Shown: positions 1-10,189 of the stretch, one piece after another
How positions within the stretch are numbered: the first letter of the stretch is position 1
Layout: each line of letters starts with the position of its first letter
Assembly: GCF_002844575.1 (NCBI RefSeq)
Contig: NZ_PIQO01000013.1
Coordinates: 1 to 64,000, forward strand
DNA from: Heyndrickxia camelliae
Lineage (GTDB): Bacteria > Bacillota > Bacilli > Bacillales > Bacillaceae_C
DNA length: 64,000 bases
Direction: 5' to 3'
Notes under the pieces: model-generated
Seen by the model: the letters and a program-made list of their open reading frames with translations, nothing else
Told to the model about the DNA's origin: nothing
Databases searched by the model: none
Made by a program: the position numbers and the translations under genes

Positions 1-2
1 AA

Positions 3-31
3 AGTCACAGATTTCGATCTGTGGCTTTTTT
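3..31 (+). terminator. Rho-independent terminator of an upstream gene
   Basis: A perfect stem CACAGAT/ATCTGTG with loop TTCG (6-23), extended by a G-U and AG/CT pairs, is followed by six T. It ends a gene that lies left of the window. Confidence 0.85.
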
Positions 32-60
32 GTATGTTTGGGTTAGGTCTAAAGTCCTGA

Positions 61-154
61 TTGCCGAGATAAAACATCAAATTGACGAGATTAACTGCTG
101 TTTTGACGAGATAAAAGTAAAGTTTGACGAGAAAATGCCAAATAATCGCGAGAT
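61..154. repeat. Five phased copies of a CGAGAT motif, 21-bp period
   Basis: The core CGAGAT (once CGAGAA) begins at 65, 86, 107, 128 and 149, exactly 21 bp apart each time. In the three central copies the core is preceded by TTGA, and most copies are followed by an A-rich tract. The 21-bp period is two helical turns, so all cores would face the same side of the DNA. The stretch lies between the left-edge terminator and the NERD gene and holds no gene. Confidence 0.8.
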
Positions 155-239
155 TTTTCTTTTATGCCCGTAAAAAAGAAGGAAAAGATAGGGATATATA
201 GAATATTGACATAAATTTATTTAAAAGGAGCTGACAAAA

Positions 240-1229
240 TTGATAACAAAAGAAAGAGGGGTTCCAATTAAACTTCGAAAGTTGGAAATTTTGCTAAGAA
301 GATTACATCCTTTACATAGCAAAATGGCAATTATTAATGAAGAATATCATAAAATAAGGGCTGGTTATCTAGGAGAGAAATCTTTGGATTACTTCCTGAG
401 TTTCCTTCCAGAAAAACAATACTATATCTTCCACTACCTCCGACTGCCCTATCAAAACCATCACTTTCAGATAGATACGCTAATACTTTCCCCAAATTTT
501 ATTACCATTCTTGAAGTAAAAAATATCAGTGGTATCATAACATTCGATTACAACTTTAATCAGTTAATAAGAACAAAAAATGGGGTAGAACAAGCTTTTC
601 AGGATCCTGTTTCACAAGTTAATAGACATCAATTCCAACTGAAGAACTTTCTCCAATCAAGTAAATTTCCAAATATACCAATCATCCCTCAGGTAGTAAT
701 AAGTAATACATCTACCCTAATAAAGACTGAAGGACAACCCAGACGTCCCTCGACCATTATTACTCAAAGTGCGGGTCTTTTAATACAAATCGAAAATCTG
801 TCAAAAATGTACAAAAAAGAAATATTAAATAAAAACCAACTAACTAAACTGATAAAATTCCTCCTAAAGAAACATACCCCTGACGAGTATGATGTATTAA
901 ATCAATTAAATATTAATAAAAATGAAATCCTACGAGGTACGCACTGTCCAAATTGCTGCAAAATCCCTATGTATAGAAACCATGGGAAATGGGTTTGCCC
1001 ATCCTGCCACTGCGCTTCTAAAACTGCACATATAGAATCATTAATAGATTTTTCTCTTCTTTTCAATAAAAAGGTGATTGCAAATAAGGAAGTGCGGGAT
1101 TTTTTGGAAATCTCATCACAAACAGTAGCGACGAAAATCTTGAAGGCCTTGGATCTTCCATCCACAGGAAATGGCAGATCAAAAATGTATCACCTCCACA
1201 AAATTATAGATCCACTAATTAATAACTAA
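240..1229 (+). CDS. NERD domain protein with C-terminal zinc-ribbon-like segment
   Basis: A 329-residue protein starting at TTG with AAAAGGAG nine bases upstream. Residues about 40-155 form a NERD (nuclease-related) domain: a GYLGEKS segment (the E of GE is typical), then an F-x-IDTLIL segment with the conserved Asp and an ILEVKN segment carrying the E-x-K pair expected of this restriction-endonuclease-like fold. Around residues 235-260 two CPxC pairs (CPNC, CPSC) look like a zinc ribbon. The last 60 residues look helical and may form a helix-turn-helix-type tail. NERD proteins are predicted DNA-processing enzymes, but the substrate is unknown. It is monocistronic and lies where B. subtilis has only yebG before purE, so it is an insertion relative to that order. 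Confidence 0.8.
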   Translation: MITKERGVPIKLRKLEILLRRLHPLHSKMAIINEEYHKIRAGYLGEKSLDYFLSFLPEKQYYIFHYLRLPYQNHHFQIDTLILSPNFITILEVKNISGIITFDYNFNQLIRTKNGVEQAFQDPVSQVNRHQFQLKNFLQSSKFPNIPIIPQVVISNTSTLIKTEGQPRRPSTIITQSAGLLIQIENLSKMYKKEILNKNQLTKLIKFLLKKHTPDEYDVLNQLNINKNEILRGTHCPNCCKIPMYRNHGKWVCPSCHCASKTAHIESLIDFSLLFNKKVIANKEVRDFLEISSQTVATKILKALDLPSTGNGRSKMYHLHKIIDPLINN

Positions 1230-1314
1230 TGCTCCCCAAAATTTCACTGTTTAAAATAATTTTTAAATACTATAATAAAAATATTAATAAATGTATTAGA
1301 AAGGAATTTAGAGG

Positions 1315-1515
1315 ATGCCCAACAACTCTAAAAAGCAATTTGAAGTTTTAGATAATGAAACAATAGAAGATTGTTTAAAACGAATGGATCAAGAAGGTTA
1401 TCGTCCCATTAGAAGAATAGAAAAGCCAATTTTTAAAGAGGTTTCTCACAATGGACAGGTAGATTACGAGCCCGCAGGAAGAAAAATAATATTTGAAGGA
1501 CGGAAAATCAACTAA
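1315..1515 (+). CDS. yebG: NETI-motif protein YebG
   Basis: A 66-residue protein whose residues 14-17 are the family-defining NETI. It matches the small Bacillus protein encoded just upstream of purE in B. subtilis, and the location is the same here. A Shine-Dalgarno AAAGGA sits about nine bases before the ATG. It has no membrane segment or signal peptide and many charged residues. Function is unknown. The stop codon touches the first PurR box of the pur operon. Confidence 0.85.
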   Translation: MPNNSKKQFEVLDNETIEDCLKRMDQEGYRPIRRIEKPIFKEVSHNGQVDYEPAGRKIIFEGRKIN

Positions 1516-1558
1516 AATCCGAACGTTGATATAATAATTAAATATAATGTTCGATTAT
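1515..1558 (+). promoter_or_regulatory. PurR operator: two inverted PurBoxes
   Basis: AAATCCGAACGTT (1515-1527) matches the PurBox consensus AWWWCCGAACWWT with one deviation. AATGTTCGATTAT (1546-1558) is the inverted partner with one further deviation in the core. They are separated by 18 bp and lie just upstream of the -35 element, as in the PurR control region of Bacillus pur operons. Known PurR behaviour: repression that is relieved by PRPP. Confidence 0.85.
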
Positions 1559-1562
1559 TGTG

Positions 1563-1591
1563 TTGACTCTCATTACATAACCTGTTAAGAT
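1563..1591 (+). promoter_or_regulatory. Sigma-A promoter of the pur operon
   Basis: TTGACT (1563-1568) and TAAGAT (1586-1591) are separated by exactly 17 bp. The start point would lie about 20 bases before the riboswitch aptamer. Confidence 0.85.
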
Positions 1592-1618
1592 GAAAGTGTC
1601 AAAGTGAATAGTATAGTA

Positions 1619-1686
1619 CCTCATATATAATGGGAATATGGCCCATACGTCTCTACCCAGACACCGTAAATGTTTGGACTATGAGG
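1619..1686 (+). promoter_or_regulatory. Guanine-class purine riboswitch aptamer
   Basis: P1 pairs CCTCATA with TATGAGG. P2 is ATGGG/CCCAT with loop AATATGG. P3 is CCAGACA/TGTTTGG with loop CCGTAAA. The joining segment reads TCTCTACC. The discriminating base after P3 is C (GGACTATG), which selects guanine or hypoxanthine over adenine. Ligand binding is expected to favour the terminator at 1743-1799. Confidence 0.95.
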
Positions 1687-1742
1687 GAAAGTGGATATAT
1701 TGGGTTTTTTATGGTGTATTTGTTAAAGATTCGGTTTTATCA

Positions 1743-1799
1743 CCCAGATAAACTGCTTTCTCTCATACTGAGGGAGCAGTTTACCTGGGTTTTTATTTT
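1743..1799 (+). terminator. Riboswitch expression-platform terminator
   Basis: A long stem starts CCCAG and TAAACTGCT and closes with AGCAGTTTA and CTGGG, followed by a T-rich run. It lies 22 bp before purE, so it acts as the attenuator switched by the guanine aptamer. Confidence 0.9.
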
Positions 1800-1820
1800 A
1801 TAAAAAAGGCGGATTGAGAG

Positions 1821-2309
1821 ATGTCGATTGAAGTCGGAGTGATCATGGGAAGCACATCTGATTGGGAAACAATGAAATTCGCATGTGATATATTAGAAGA
1901 GTTAAAGATTCCTTATGAAAAGAAAGTAGTATCTGCTCATAGAACACCTGATTTGATGTTTGAATATGCCGTAAAGGCAAGAGAAAGAGGTATAAAGGTA
2001 ATAATAGCAGGAGCCGGCGGTGCTGCTCATCTACCAGGGATGGTAGCAGCGAAAACAACTCTTCCAGTGATTGGTGTTCCTGTCCAGTCAAAGACATTAA
2101 ATGGACTTGATTCTTTATTATCAATCGTCCAAATGCCAGGCGGTGTTCCGGTTGCGACTGTGGCAATAGGAAAAGCAGGAGCGACAAATGCAGGACTCTT
2201 GGCAGCACAAATCCTATCTACGAATAATGAAACAATTGCTATTAGATTAGATGAAAGACGGGAAGTATTAAAAAAACAAGTAATCGAAAGCAGTGGTCAA
2301 CTTGGATAA
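1821..2309 (+). CDS. purE: N5-carboxyaminoimidazole ribonucleotide mutase PurE
   Basis: A 162-residue class I PurE, which converts N5-CAIR to CAIR in de novo purine synthesis. The N-terminus shows [11 protein letters not shown] and the substrate-binding SAHRTP segment. [12 protein letters not shown] and the later [17 protein letters not shown] are the usual active-site glycine loops. It is the first gene of the operon, with an A/G-rich ribosome site (AAAAAGGCGGA) upstream. It overlaps purK by 17 bases. Confidence 0.97.
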   Translation: MSIEVGVIMGSTSDWETMKFACDILEELKIPYEKKVVSAHRTPDLMFEYAVKARERGIKVIIAGAGGAAHLPGMVAAKTTLPVIGVPVQSKTLNGLDSLLSIVQMPGGVPVATVAIGKAGATNAGLLAAQILSTNNETIAIRLDERREVLKKQVIESSGQLG

Positions 2310-3426
2310 TCGATTTATATCACCAGGAAAAACAATTGGAATTATTGGCGGCGGACAATTAGGGAGAATGATGGCACTTGCTGCAAAAGAAGCTGGTTAT
2401 AAAATTGCAGTACTTGATCCTACTCCAAATTCCCCGTGCGGTCAGGTCGCAGACATAGAACTTACAGCAGCTTATGATGATAAACAGGCTTTGCTGCAAT
2501 TAGCACAAAATAGTGATGTTATCACTTTTGAGTTTGAAAATATTGATTATGATGCTCTTCAATGGTTAACTGAAATAGCCTATGTTCCACAGGGTGCTGA
2601 AATCATCAGAATTACACAGGACCGGATTTTGGAAAAAAACGCTTTAGAACATTCAGGCGTAAAAGTGGCACCATATTGGGTAATCGAGACAGTCGAAGAT
2701 CTCGAAAATGGAGCGGAGCAGCTTGGATTTCCATGTGTATTGAAAACAGCTCGCGGCGGTTATGATGGAAAGGGTCAATATGTTTTACAAAATAAAGAAG
2801 ATATACATGAGGCTTCTGCATTACTTGAACACGGAAACTGTGTGCTAGAGTCATGGATTCCTTTTGAAAAGGAAGTTTCTGTAATTGTCACTAGAAGTGT
2901 TTCTGGTGAATTGAAATGCTTTCCGATTGGTGAAAATATTCATGTGAACAATATTTTGCATGAAACGATTGTTCCTGCGAGAACAACCGATGAAGTGATG
3001 AAAAATGCCTATACACTAGCGGAAAAAATTGCGGGTCATTTAAATCTAGTCGGTACCTTAGCTGTCGAGATGTTTTTGACTCGTGACGGTGAGTTATTTG
3101 TTAATGAACTGGCACCAAGACCACATAATTCAGGGCATTATTCTATCGAAGCTTGTGCGATTTCTCAATTTGCTCAGCATGTACGGGCGATTTGTAATTG
3201 GCCATTAAGAGAGCCGCAATTATTAAGCCCTGTGATTATGGTGAATATTTTAGGGCAGCATGTTGATAAGGTATTGGAACAGATTCCGCAGAAACCGAAA
3301 TGGTCCATTCATTTATACGGAAAAGAAGCACCTAAATATCAAAGAAAAATGGGTCATGTGACCGTTTTAACAGATGATGTAGAAAACGCATTGGTGGAAC
3401 TTGAGCAAAGTACTATTTGGAATTAG
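2293..3426 (+). CDS. purK: N5-CAIR synthetase PurK
   Basis: An ATP-grasp enzyme that carboxylates AIR with bicarbonate and ATP to give N5-CAIR for PurE. The N-terminal nucleotide fold shows [11 protein letters not shown] and the ATP-grasp region shows [12 protein letters not shown]. The C-terminus has [17 protein letters not shown] with the metal-binding Asn and Glu. The GTG at 2293 gives 377 residues; a TTG at 2302 is possible. The overlap with purE suggests translational coupling. Confidence 0.95.
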   Translation: MVNLDNRFISPGKTIGIIGGGQLGRMMALAAKEAGYKIAVLDPTPNSPCGQVADIELTAAYDDKQALLQLAQNSDVITFEFENIDYDALQWLTEIAYVPQGAEIIRITQDRILEKNALEHSGVKVAPYWVIETVEDLENGAEQLGFPCVLKTARGGYDGKGQYVLQNKEDIHEASALLEHGNCVLESWIPFEKEVSVIVTRSVSGELKCFPIGENIHVNNILHETIVPARTTDEVMKNAYTLAEKIAGHLNLVGTLAVEMFLTRDGELFVNELAPRPHNSGHYSIEACAISQFAQHVRAICNWPLREPQLLSPVIMVNILGQHVDKVLEQIPQKPKWSIHLYGKEAPKYQRKMGHVTVLTDDVENALVELEQSTIWN

Positions 3427-3444
3427 AATCGGAGGAAAACATTC

Positions 3445-4740
3445 ATGATTGAACGTTATACTAGACCTGAAATGGGCGCAATTTGGACAGAGGAAAATCG
3501 TTTTCAAGCTTGGCTGGAAGTTGAAATCCTAGCATGTGAAGCATGGGCTGTGCTTGGCGAGATTCCCAAAGAGGATGTTCAAAAAATTCGTAAGAACGCA
3601 ACTTTCAAGGTGGAGCGAATTAAGGAAATTGAGGAAGAAACGAGACATGATGTGGTTGCATTTACAAGAGCAGTTTCTGAATCCCTTGGGGAAGAAAGAA
3701 AATGGGTTCATTATGGTTTAACATCTACAGATGTGGTCGATACTGCTCTTTCCTATATATTGAAACAAGCGAATGAAATTATATTAAGAGATCTGGAAAA
3801 CTTTATAGAAATTTTAAAGGAAAAAGCGAAAGAACATAAATATACCGTAATGATGGGGAGAACCCATGGGGTTCATGCAGAACCAACGACATTTGGATTA
3901 AAAATGGCACTTTGGTATGAAGAAATGAAACGCAACTTGGAACGATTTAAGCAAGCTGCAGCAGGAGTAGAGTTTGGAAAGATTTCTGGAGCAGTTGGTA
4001 CATATGCCAATATTGATCCATTTGTTGAAAAATATGTTTGTGAAAAATTAGGATTGCAGCCTGCACCTATTTCTACTCAAACCCTACAACGTGATCGCCA
4101 TGCGCACTACATGGCAACTCTTGCTTTAATCGCGACTTCTATTGAAAAATTCGCAGTCGAAGTTCGTGGCTTACAAAAGAGTGAAACTCGTGAAGTAGAA
4201 GAGTTTTTTGCAAAAGGGCAAAAAGGTTCATCTGCTATGCCACATAAACGTAATCCAATTGGCTCAGAAAATATGACAGGAATGGCAAGAGTGATTCGCG
4301 GTTATATGTTAACAGCTTATGAAAATGTTCCGCTATGGCATGAAAGAGATATTTCTCACTCTTCGGCAGAGCGTATTATCCTTCCTGATGCAACGATTGC
4401 AATTAATTACATGCTTAATCGCTTTGGAAATATTGTAAAAAACTTAACGGTATTCCCGGAAAACATGAAGCGAAACATGGATCGTACTTTAGGTTTAATT
4501 TATTCCCAACGAGTATTATTAGCCCTTATTGACAAAGGAATGGTCCGAGAAGCAGCATATGATACTGTTCAGCCAAAGGCAATGGAAGCTTGGGAGAAAC
4601 AAGTGCCATTCAGACAATTAATCGAAGCGGACCCAACCATTCAAAGTAAATTGTCCAAAGAAGAAATTGCTGACTGCTTTGCCTATAACTACCATTTAAA
4701 AAATGTCGACACTATATTTGAAAGACTAGGTTTGCAATAA
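3445..4740 (+). CDS. purB: Adenylosuccinate lyase PurB
   Basis: A 431-residue fumarase/aspartase superfamily lyase acting twice: SAICAR to AICAR, and adenylosuccinate to AMP. The superfamily signature [16 protein letters not shown] is intact (about residues 262-277), and [12 protein letters not shown]-like and [12 protein letters not shown] segments supply the other catalytic residues. A GGAGGA ribosome site precedes the ATG. Confidence 0.97.
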   Translation: MIERYTRPEMGAIWTEENRFQAWLEVEILACEAWAVLGEIPKEDVQKIRKNATFKVERIKEIEEETRHDVVAFTRAVSESLGEERKWVHYGLTSTDVVDTALSYILKQANEIILRDLENFIEILKEKAKEHKYTVMMGRTHGVHAEPTTFGLKMALWYEEMKRNLERFKQAAAGVEFGKISGAVGTYANIDPFVEKYVCEKLGLQPAPISTQTLQRDRHAHYMATLALIATSIEKFAVEVRGLQKSETREVEEFFAKGQKGSSAMPHKRNPIGSENMTGMARVIRGYMLTAYENVPLWHERDISHSSAERIILPDATIAINYMLNRFGNIVKNLTVFPENMKRNMDRTLGLIYSQRVLLALIDKGMVREAAYDTVQPKAMEAWEKQVPFRQLIEADPTIQSKLSKEEIADCFAYNYHLKNVDTIFERLGLQ

Positions 4741-4830
4741 GAAAAGCGTAAGCGCCTTGCTCATCTGCTAGCTGATGGGCGCTGGTGAAATTTGAAGTGC
4801 CAATTTCGAGCTAGACAAATTAGACACTTA
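4741..4830 (+). repeat. Dispersed hairpin repeat (GCGTAAGCGCC...GCTAGAC family), copy 1
   Basis: The stretch starts GAAAAGCGTAAGCGCC, has a GGGCGCTG return arm, and ends with GAGCTAGACAAA. The same left end, return arm and GCTAGAC tail recur at 41866-41930 (opposite strand) and, more decayed, at 42715-42900. Non-coding, lying between purB and purC. Confidence 0.7.
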
Positions 4831-4849
4831 TAGTTACTTATCTTTAAGA

Positions 4850-4887
4850 AAGTTTGTTCAGAAGAGCACGCTCTTCTGGACAAACTT
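4850..4887 (+). other. Strong intra-operon hairpin without U-tract
   Basis: AAGTTTGT-T-CAGAAGAGC pairs with GCTCTTCTG-G-ACAAACTT across a two-base loop: a stem of 17 Watson-Crick pairs plus one central T-G pair. No T-run follows, so it is not a standard terminator. It sits just upstream of the purC ribosome site and could act as an RNA-processing or stability element, or be part of the adjoining repeat. Confidence 0.7.
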
Positions 4888-4915
4888 CTTAAATCAACTG
4901 GTGAGGTGTAAAAAT

Positions 4916-5638
4916 ATGGAAAAGAATGAGCTGCTGTATGAAGGGAAAGCGAAAAGAATTTATGCAACAGAGGAAACAGGGGTTTTATGGGTCGAGTACA
5001 AGGATTCTGCCACTGCTTTTAATGGGGTGAAAAAATCCGAAATAACAGGGAAAGGCATATTAAATAACGAGATTTCCAGCTTGATTTTTGCCAATCTTCA
5101 GGAAATGGGGGTAGAAAGCCACTTTATCCGGAAAATTTCGGAAACAGAGCAACTCGTAAAGCAGGTTTCCATAATACCCTTAGAGGTTGTTACAAGAAAT
5201 GTGATTGCAGGCAGTTTAGCAAAGCGGCTTGGGATAGAAGAAGGAACACCTTTAAAAAAACCAGTTGTAGAATTTTATTATAAAAATGATGAACTAGGTG
5301 ATCCAATCATTACAGAGGATCATATTGAAATATTGGGAATTGCTAGTTTAGAAGAGGTAAATCTGCTAAGAAAGAAAGCTATTAAAATTAATGAAGTTTT
5401 ATTAGAGCTATTTTTGCAGCTTGGTATACGCTTAGTAGACTTTAAGTTGGAGTTTGGAAAAGACGCGAATGGCGAAATTTTACTAGCGGATGAAATCTCT
5501 CCAGATACTTGTCGATTATGGGACGTAAAAACCAATGAGAAGCTTGATAAAGATGTTTTTCGCAGAGATTTAGGTGATCTGAAAACTGTTTACACAGAAA
5601 TTTTAAACAGGTTGAAAGGGGTAACAGCTCATGTATAA
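4916..5638 (+). CDS. purC: SAICAR synthase PurC
   Basis: Joins CAIR and aspartate with ATP to make SAICAR. From ATG 4916 the protein is 240 residues and begins with LLYEGKAKRIY, the usual N-terminus. The SAICAR synthase signatures VVTRNVIAGSLAKR and LADEISPDTCRLWD are present. An upstream in-frame GTG at 4901 lies inside the ribosome-binding region (GAGGTG), so ATG 4916 is preferred. It overlaps purS by eight bases. Confidence 0.96.
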   Translation: MEKNELLYEGKAKRIYATEETGVLWVEYKDSATAFNGVKKSEITGKGILNNEISSLIFANLQEMGVESHFIRKISETEQLVKQVSIIPLEVVTRNVIAGSLAKRLGIEEGTPLKKPVVEFYYKNDELGDPIITEDHIEILGIASLEEVNLLRKKAIKINEVLLELFLQLGIRLVDFKLEFGKDANGEILLADEISPDTCRLWDVKTNEKLDKDVFRRDLGDLKTVYTEILNRLKGVTAHV

Positions 5639-5885
5639 GGTGAAAGTTTACGTAACATTAAGGGAAAGCGTATTGGATCCTCAAGGAACAGCAGTTAAGC
5701 AATCACTCCACACCATGAATTATCAAGAGGTCCAAGATGTTCGAATCGGCAAATATATGGAGTTAAATGTTGAAAAAACAGACCGTAATATTGAAGAAGT
5801 TGTGAATGAGCTTTGCACACGTTTGCTGGCAAACCCAGTGATTGAAGATTATCGATATGAGATTGAGGAGTGTGTTGCTCAGTGA
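5631..5885 (+). CDS. purS: FGAM synthase subunit PurS
   Basis: An 84-residue small subunit of the three-part phosphoribosylformylglycinamidine synthase used by Gram-positive bacteria. It begins [17 protein letters not shown] and has the PurS-type alpha/beta pattern. The known role is to bridge PurQ and PurL. Its TGA overlaps the GTG start of purQ. Confidence 0.95.
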   Translation: MYKVKVYVTLRESVLDPQGTAVKQSLHTMNYQEVQDVRIGKYMELNVEKTDRNIEEVVNELCTRLLANPVIEDYRYEIEECVAQ

Positions 5886-6565
5886 AATTCGCGGTAATCG
5901 TCTTCCCAGGATCTAATTGTGATGTTGATATGTACCACGCTATAAAAGATGAACTCGGCGAAGAAGTAGAGTATGTGTGGCATGATGCTAATAACCTTGA
6001 TGAATTTGATGGTATTTTATTGCCTGGTGGTTTTTCCTACGGAGATTACTTACGATCAGGAGCTATTGCCCGTTTCTCGAACGTAATGAAGGAAGTTGTA
6101 AAGGCTGCCGATGCTGGAAAACCTGTACTTGGAGTTTGCAATGGCTTTCAGATTTTACTTGAGTCAGGATTATTGCCAGGCGCAATGCGACGCAATGACA
6201 GTCTGCAATTTATATGCCGTACAGTGGATTTAGTGGTGGAAAATAACTGTACGATGTTTACAAATTCTTTAGATCAAGGTGATGTTATTCGTATCCCAAT
6301 TGCACATGGTGAGGGAAATTATTATTGTGACGATGCTACATTGCAGCAATTAAGAGCAAACAACCAAATCGTGTTCACTTATAAAAATAACCCAAACGGG
6401 AGCGTTTCTGATATTGCAGGGATTGTCAATGAAAAAGGAAATGTTCTTGGGATGATGCCGCACCCTGAACGGGCAGTAGACGAACTTTTAGGAAGTGCTG
6501 ACGGATTAAAACTTTTCCAAGCGATGGTGAGAAACTGGAGGGAAGCACATGTCGTTAATGCTTGA
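5882..6565 (+). CDS. purQ: FGAM synthase glutaminase subunit PurQ
   Basis: A class I glutamine amidotransferase that supplies ammonia to PurL. The GTG at 5882 gives 227 residues, the usual family length; the in-frame GTG at 5870 would add four residues inside purS. The nucleophile Cys86 lies in GVCNGFQ and the His/Glu pair in MMPHPERA. It overlaps purL by 17 bases. Confidence 0.96.
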   Translation: MKFAVIVFPGSNCDVDMYHAIKDELGEEVEYVWHDANNLDEFDGILLPGGFSYGDYLRSGAIARFSNVMKEVVKAADAGKPVLGVCNGFQILLESGLLPGAMRRNDSLQFICRTVDLVVENNCTMFTNSLDQGDVIRIPIAHGEGNYYCDDATLQQLRANNQIVFTYKNNPNGSVSDIAGIVNEKGNVLGMMPHPERAVDELLGSADGLKLFQAMVRNWREAHVVNA

Positions 6566-8771
6566 ACCAAATCCAACACAAATAAAAGTAGAAAAGCTTT
6601 ACCGTGAATTAGGTTTAACAGATGATGAATTTTCCATGATTGAAAACATATTAGGAAGAATTCCGAACTATACAGAAACAGGGCTATTTTCTGTTATGTG
6701 GTCTGAACACTGCAGCTATAAAAATTCCAAGCCTGTGCTAAAGAGATTTCCGACATCAGGTGAAAAAGTATTGCAAGGACCTGGTGAAGGTGCAGGTATT
6801 GTAGATATCGGTGATGAGCAAGCGGTGGTATTTAAAATTGAAAGCCATAACCATCCATCGGCAATTGAGCCTTATCAAGGCGCTGCAACAGGTGTAGGTG
6901 GAATTATTCGTGATGTATTTTCAATGGGGGCAAGACCAATCGCGCTTTTAAATTCATTACGTTTTGGGGAACTGGATTCTCCGAGAGTGAAATACTTATT
7001 TAAAGAGGTTGTAGCGGGGATTGCTGGTTATGGAAATTGCATCGGTATTCCAACGGTAGGAGGGGAAATTCAATTCGAACCTTCCTATGATGGAAATCCA
7101 CTTGTAAACGCAATGTGTGTCGGATTAATTGATCATAAGGATATTCAAAAAGGCCAAGCAAAAGGTATTGGAAATACCGTCATGTATGTAGGAGCGAAAA
7201 CGGGAAGAGACGGTATTCATGGTGCGACTTTTGCTTCCGAAGAATTAAGTGAGAAATCTGACGAGAAACGCCCTGCTGTTCAGGTGGGAGATCCGTTTAT
7301 GGAAAAGCTTTTATTAGAAGCATGCTTGGAATTGGTTCAGAATGACGCACTTGTTGGTATTCAAGATATGGGTGCTGCAGGATTAACCAGTTCTTCTGCG
7401 GAAATGGCAAGTAAAGCAGGATCGGGAATTGAAATGAATCTTGATTTGATTCCGCAGCGAGAACGAGGGATGACTGCATACGAAATGATGCTTTCTGAGT
7501 CACAGGAAAGAATGTTGGTTGTGGTGAAAAAAGGAAGAGAAAAAGAAATAATCGATCTCTTCTTAAAATATGGGTTAGAAGCAGTAGCGGTAGGCAAGGT
7601 AACAGATGATAAGCGTTTGCGCCTATTACACCATGGTGAAGTAGTGGCAGATGTTCCGGTGGATGCACTTGCAGAGGATGCACCGGTTTACCATAAACCA
7701 TCACAAGAGCCTGCTTATTTTCGTGAATTTCAATCAATAGAAAACGGGATTCCTAATGTGGAAGATTATAAAGAGTCATTGCTCCAGTTATTGCAGCAGC
7801 CAACAATCGCTAGCAAGGAATGGGTGTATGGACAGTATGATTACCAGGTTCGAACTAATACCGTAGTAACACCAGGTTCAGACGCAGCAGTGGTAAGAAT
7901 TCGCGGTACTCGTAAAGCATTAGCAATGACAACTGATTGTAATTCTCGTTATCTATATCTAGATCCTGAAACAGGCGGGAAGATTGCTGTGGCAGAAGCA
8001 GCCCGTAATATTGTATGTTCCGGCGCAGAGCCATTAGCCATTACAGATTGTTTAAACTTCGGAAACCCAGAGAAGCCAGAAATTTTTTGGCAAATTGAAA
8101 AAGCAGTGGATGGGATGAGCGAGGCATGTCGTGTCTTAAACAGTCCTGTCATTGGTGGGAACGTCTCCTTATACAATGAGACAAAAGGAACAGCTATTTA
8201 TCCAACACCTGTTGTTGGGATGGTTGGGCTGGTAGAAGATCTTGACCATATCACTACTCAAAGTTTCAAGAGTCCTGGAGATCTCATTTATGTTATCGGT
8301 GATACAAAAGCTGAATTTGGAGGCAGTGAGCTTCAAAAATATCAAAACGGAGAAGTTTTCGGAAGGGCCCCGGAAATCGATCTAGATATTGAGCTTCGCA
8401 GACAGAAGCAATTATTAGCTGCGATTAGACAAGGCTTGGTTTCGTCTGCACACGATATCGCAGAAGGTGGAACAGCTGTAGCGTTAGCAGAGAGTTTATT
8501 TGGTACAGATAATCTTGGAGCGGATGTGCTTTTACAAGGGGATGCAACAGTCGCTCTATTTAGCGAAACACAATCTCGTTTTATCGTTTCCATTCATCCA
8601 GAATGCAAAGAGGAGTTTGAAAAGATGGTGGATGATACGAGATTTATCGGGACGGTTACGAACACGGGAGAGCTTTTTGTAAGGGATGAGCAAGGAGAAA
8701 TAATCATTCAAACGAATGTGCAAGAATGTGAAGAAGCTTGGAGAGGAGCGATTGCATGCTTGCTGAAATAA
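6549..8771 (+). CDS. purL: FGAM synthase catalytic subunit PurL
   Basis: A 740-residue short-form PurL, which converts FGAR to FGAM with ATP and ammonia from PurQ. It has two AIR-synthase-type halves. [12 protein letters not shown] near the N-terminus and [20 protein letters not shown] are the substrate and ATP segments; the second half has [14 protein letters not shown] and [10 protein letters not shown]. Length and order fit the PurS-PurQ-PurL complex, not the large fused enzyme of enterobacteria. Confidence 0.97.
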   Translation: MSLMLEPNPTQIKVEKLYRELGLTDDEFSMIENILGRIPNYTETGLFSVMWSEHCSYKNSKPVLKRFPTSGEKVLQGPGEGAGIVDIGDEQAVVFKIESHNHPSAIEPYQGAATGVGGIIRDVFSMGARPIALLNSLRFGELDSPRVKYLFKEVVAGIAGYGNCIGIPTVGGEIQFEPSYDGNPLVNAMCVGLIDHKDIQKGQAKGIGNTVMYVGAKTGRDGIHGATFASEELSEKSDEKRPAVQVGDPFMEKLLLEACLELVQNDALVGIQDMGAAGLTSSSAEMASKAGSGIEMNLDLIPQRERGMTAYEMMLSESQERMLVVVKKGREKEIIDLFLKYGLEAVAVGKVTDDKRLRLLHHGEVVADVPVDALAEDAPVYHKPSQEPAYFREFQSIENGIPNVEDYKESLLQLLQQPTIASKEWVYGQYDYQVRTNTVVTPGSDAAVVRIRGTRKALAMTTDCNSRYLYLDPETGGKIAVAEAARNIVCSGAEPLAITDCLNFGNPEKPEIFWQIEKAVDGMSEACRVLNSPVIGGNVSLYNETKGTAIYPTPVVGMVGLVEDLDHITTQSFKSPGDLIYVIGDTKAEFGGSELQKYQNGEVFGRAPEIDLDIELRRQKQLLAAIRQGLVSSAHDIAEGGTAVALAESLFGTDNLGADVLLQGDATVALFSETQSRFIVSIHPECKEEFEKMVDDTRFIGTVTNTGELFVRDEQGEIIIQTNVQECEEAWRGAIACLLK

Positions 8772-10177
8772 GGGGATTAAACGAGGAATGCGGTGTATTT
8801 GGAATATGGGGACATCCAGATGCAGCGAAAATCACGTATTACGGGTTACACAGTTTGCAACATCGTGGTCAAGAAGGTGCGGGAATTGTCGTTACAAATG
8901 GTGAGAGCTTGTACGGTATAAGGGGAGAAGGGCTGCTCACAGAAGTTTTTACAGAAGGAAAAATGGAAAAGTTAGTAGGAAAATCAGCAATCGGTCATGT
9001 TCGGTACGCAACAGCAGGCGGAGGCGGTATTGAAAATGTTCAACCGCTTCTCTTCCATTCGCAAACAGGCAGTATGGCGCTTGCTCATAATGGAAATCTA
9101 GTCAATGCAAATGGACTTAAGCATCAGCTTGAAGCCCAAGGCAGCATTTTTCAAACGAGTTCGGATACAGAGGTGTTCGCACATCTTATTAAAAGAAGCG
9201 GGTATATTTCACTTGCGGATAAAATGAAAAATGCGCTTACGATGGTGAAGGGTGCATATGCATTTCTTTTAATGACAGAAACAGAATTGATGGTAGCTTT
9301 AGATCCGAATGGTTTGCGACCTTTATCGATTGGACGCATCGGGGATGCATATTGTGTGGCATCAGAAACATGTGCTTTTGATATTGTCGGAGCAACATTG
9401 GTGAGAGATGTGATGCCGGGGGAACTCATTATGATTAATGATAACGGCCTTCACTCTGAACCTTTTACATTATCCACGAACAGTGCTATTTGTACGATGG
9501 AATATGTGTATTTTTCAAGACCTGATAGTAATATTCATGGCATTAATGTTCATACGGCTCGTAAAAATATGGGGAAACGTCTTGCTGCAGAAGCGCTTAT
9601 TGAAGCAGATGTAGTGACAGGTGTACCGGATTCCAGTATTTCGGCAGCGATTGGATATGCGGAGGCGGCAGGTATTCCGTATGAATTAGGATTGATTAAA
9701 AATCGATATGTAGGAAGAACGTTTATTCAACCGTCTCAATCGTTACGGGAACAAGGTGTAAAAATGAAGCTTTCAGCTGTTCGCAAAGTCGTGGAAGGAA
9801 AAAGGGTCGTAATGGTAGATGATTCAATTGTTAGGGGAACTACAAGCAAACGAATTGTCTCCATGCTAAAAGAGGCTGGTGCAACGGAGGTTCATGTGTG
9901 CATCAGTTCACCGCCAATGAAAAATCCATGCTTCTATGGAATTGACACTTCCACACATGAGGAATTGATTGCGTCTACCCATAGTGTTGAAGAAATTCGC
10001 GAGATGATTGGTGCTGATTCCTTAACCTTTTTAAGTGTCGAAGGAATGCTAGAAGCGATTGGCAGACCAAAGATGAATGAAAGCTGCGGTCAATGTTTAG
10101 CATGCTTTACGGGAACATATCCTACCGAAATTTACCCGGATACAGTATTACCTCATGAGAAAGAACTTGTGCGCTAG
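8756..10177 (+). CDS. purF: Amidophosphoribosyltransferase PurF
   Basis: The committed step: PRPP plus glutamine to phosphoribosylamine. ATG 8756 gives 473 residues and an 11-residue propeptide ending just before the catalytic Cys12 (EE-CGVFG), as in B. subtilis PurF. The PRPP loop [14 protein letters not shown] is intact. C-terminal cysteines (CGQCLACF and an upstream NPCF) match the 4Fe-4S cluster of the Bacillus-type enzyme. The start lies inside the end of purL. Confidence 0.96.
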   Translation: MLAEIRGLNEECGVFGIWGHPDAAKITYYGLHSLQHRGQEGAGIVVTNGESLYGIRGEGLLTEVFTEGKMEKLVGKSAIGHVRYATAGGGGIENVQPLLFHSQTGSMALAHNGNLVNANGLKHQLEAQGSIFQTSSDTEVFAHLIKRSGYISLADKMKNALTMVKGAYAFLLMTETELMVALDPNGLRPLSIGRIGDAYCVASETCAFDIVGATLVRDVMPGELIMINDNGLHSEPFTLSTNSAICTMEYVYFSRPDSNIHGINVHTARKNMGKRLAAEALIEADVVTGVPDSSISAAIGYAEAAGIPYELGLIKNRYVGRTFIQPSQSLREQGVKMKLSAVRKVVEGKRVVMVDDSIVRGTTSKRIVSMLKEAGATEVHVCISSPPMKNPCFYGIDTSTHEELIASTHSVEEIREMIGADSLTFLSVEGMLEAIGRPKMNESCGQCLACFTGTYPTEIYPDTVLPHEKELVR

Positions 10178-10189
10178 GAGGCTTTTGAA

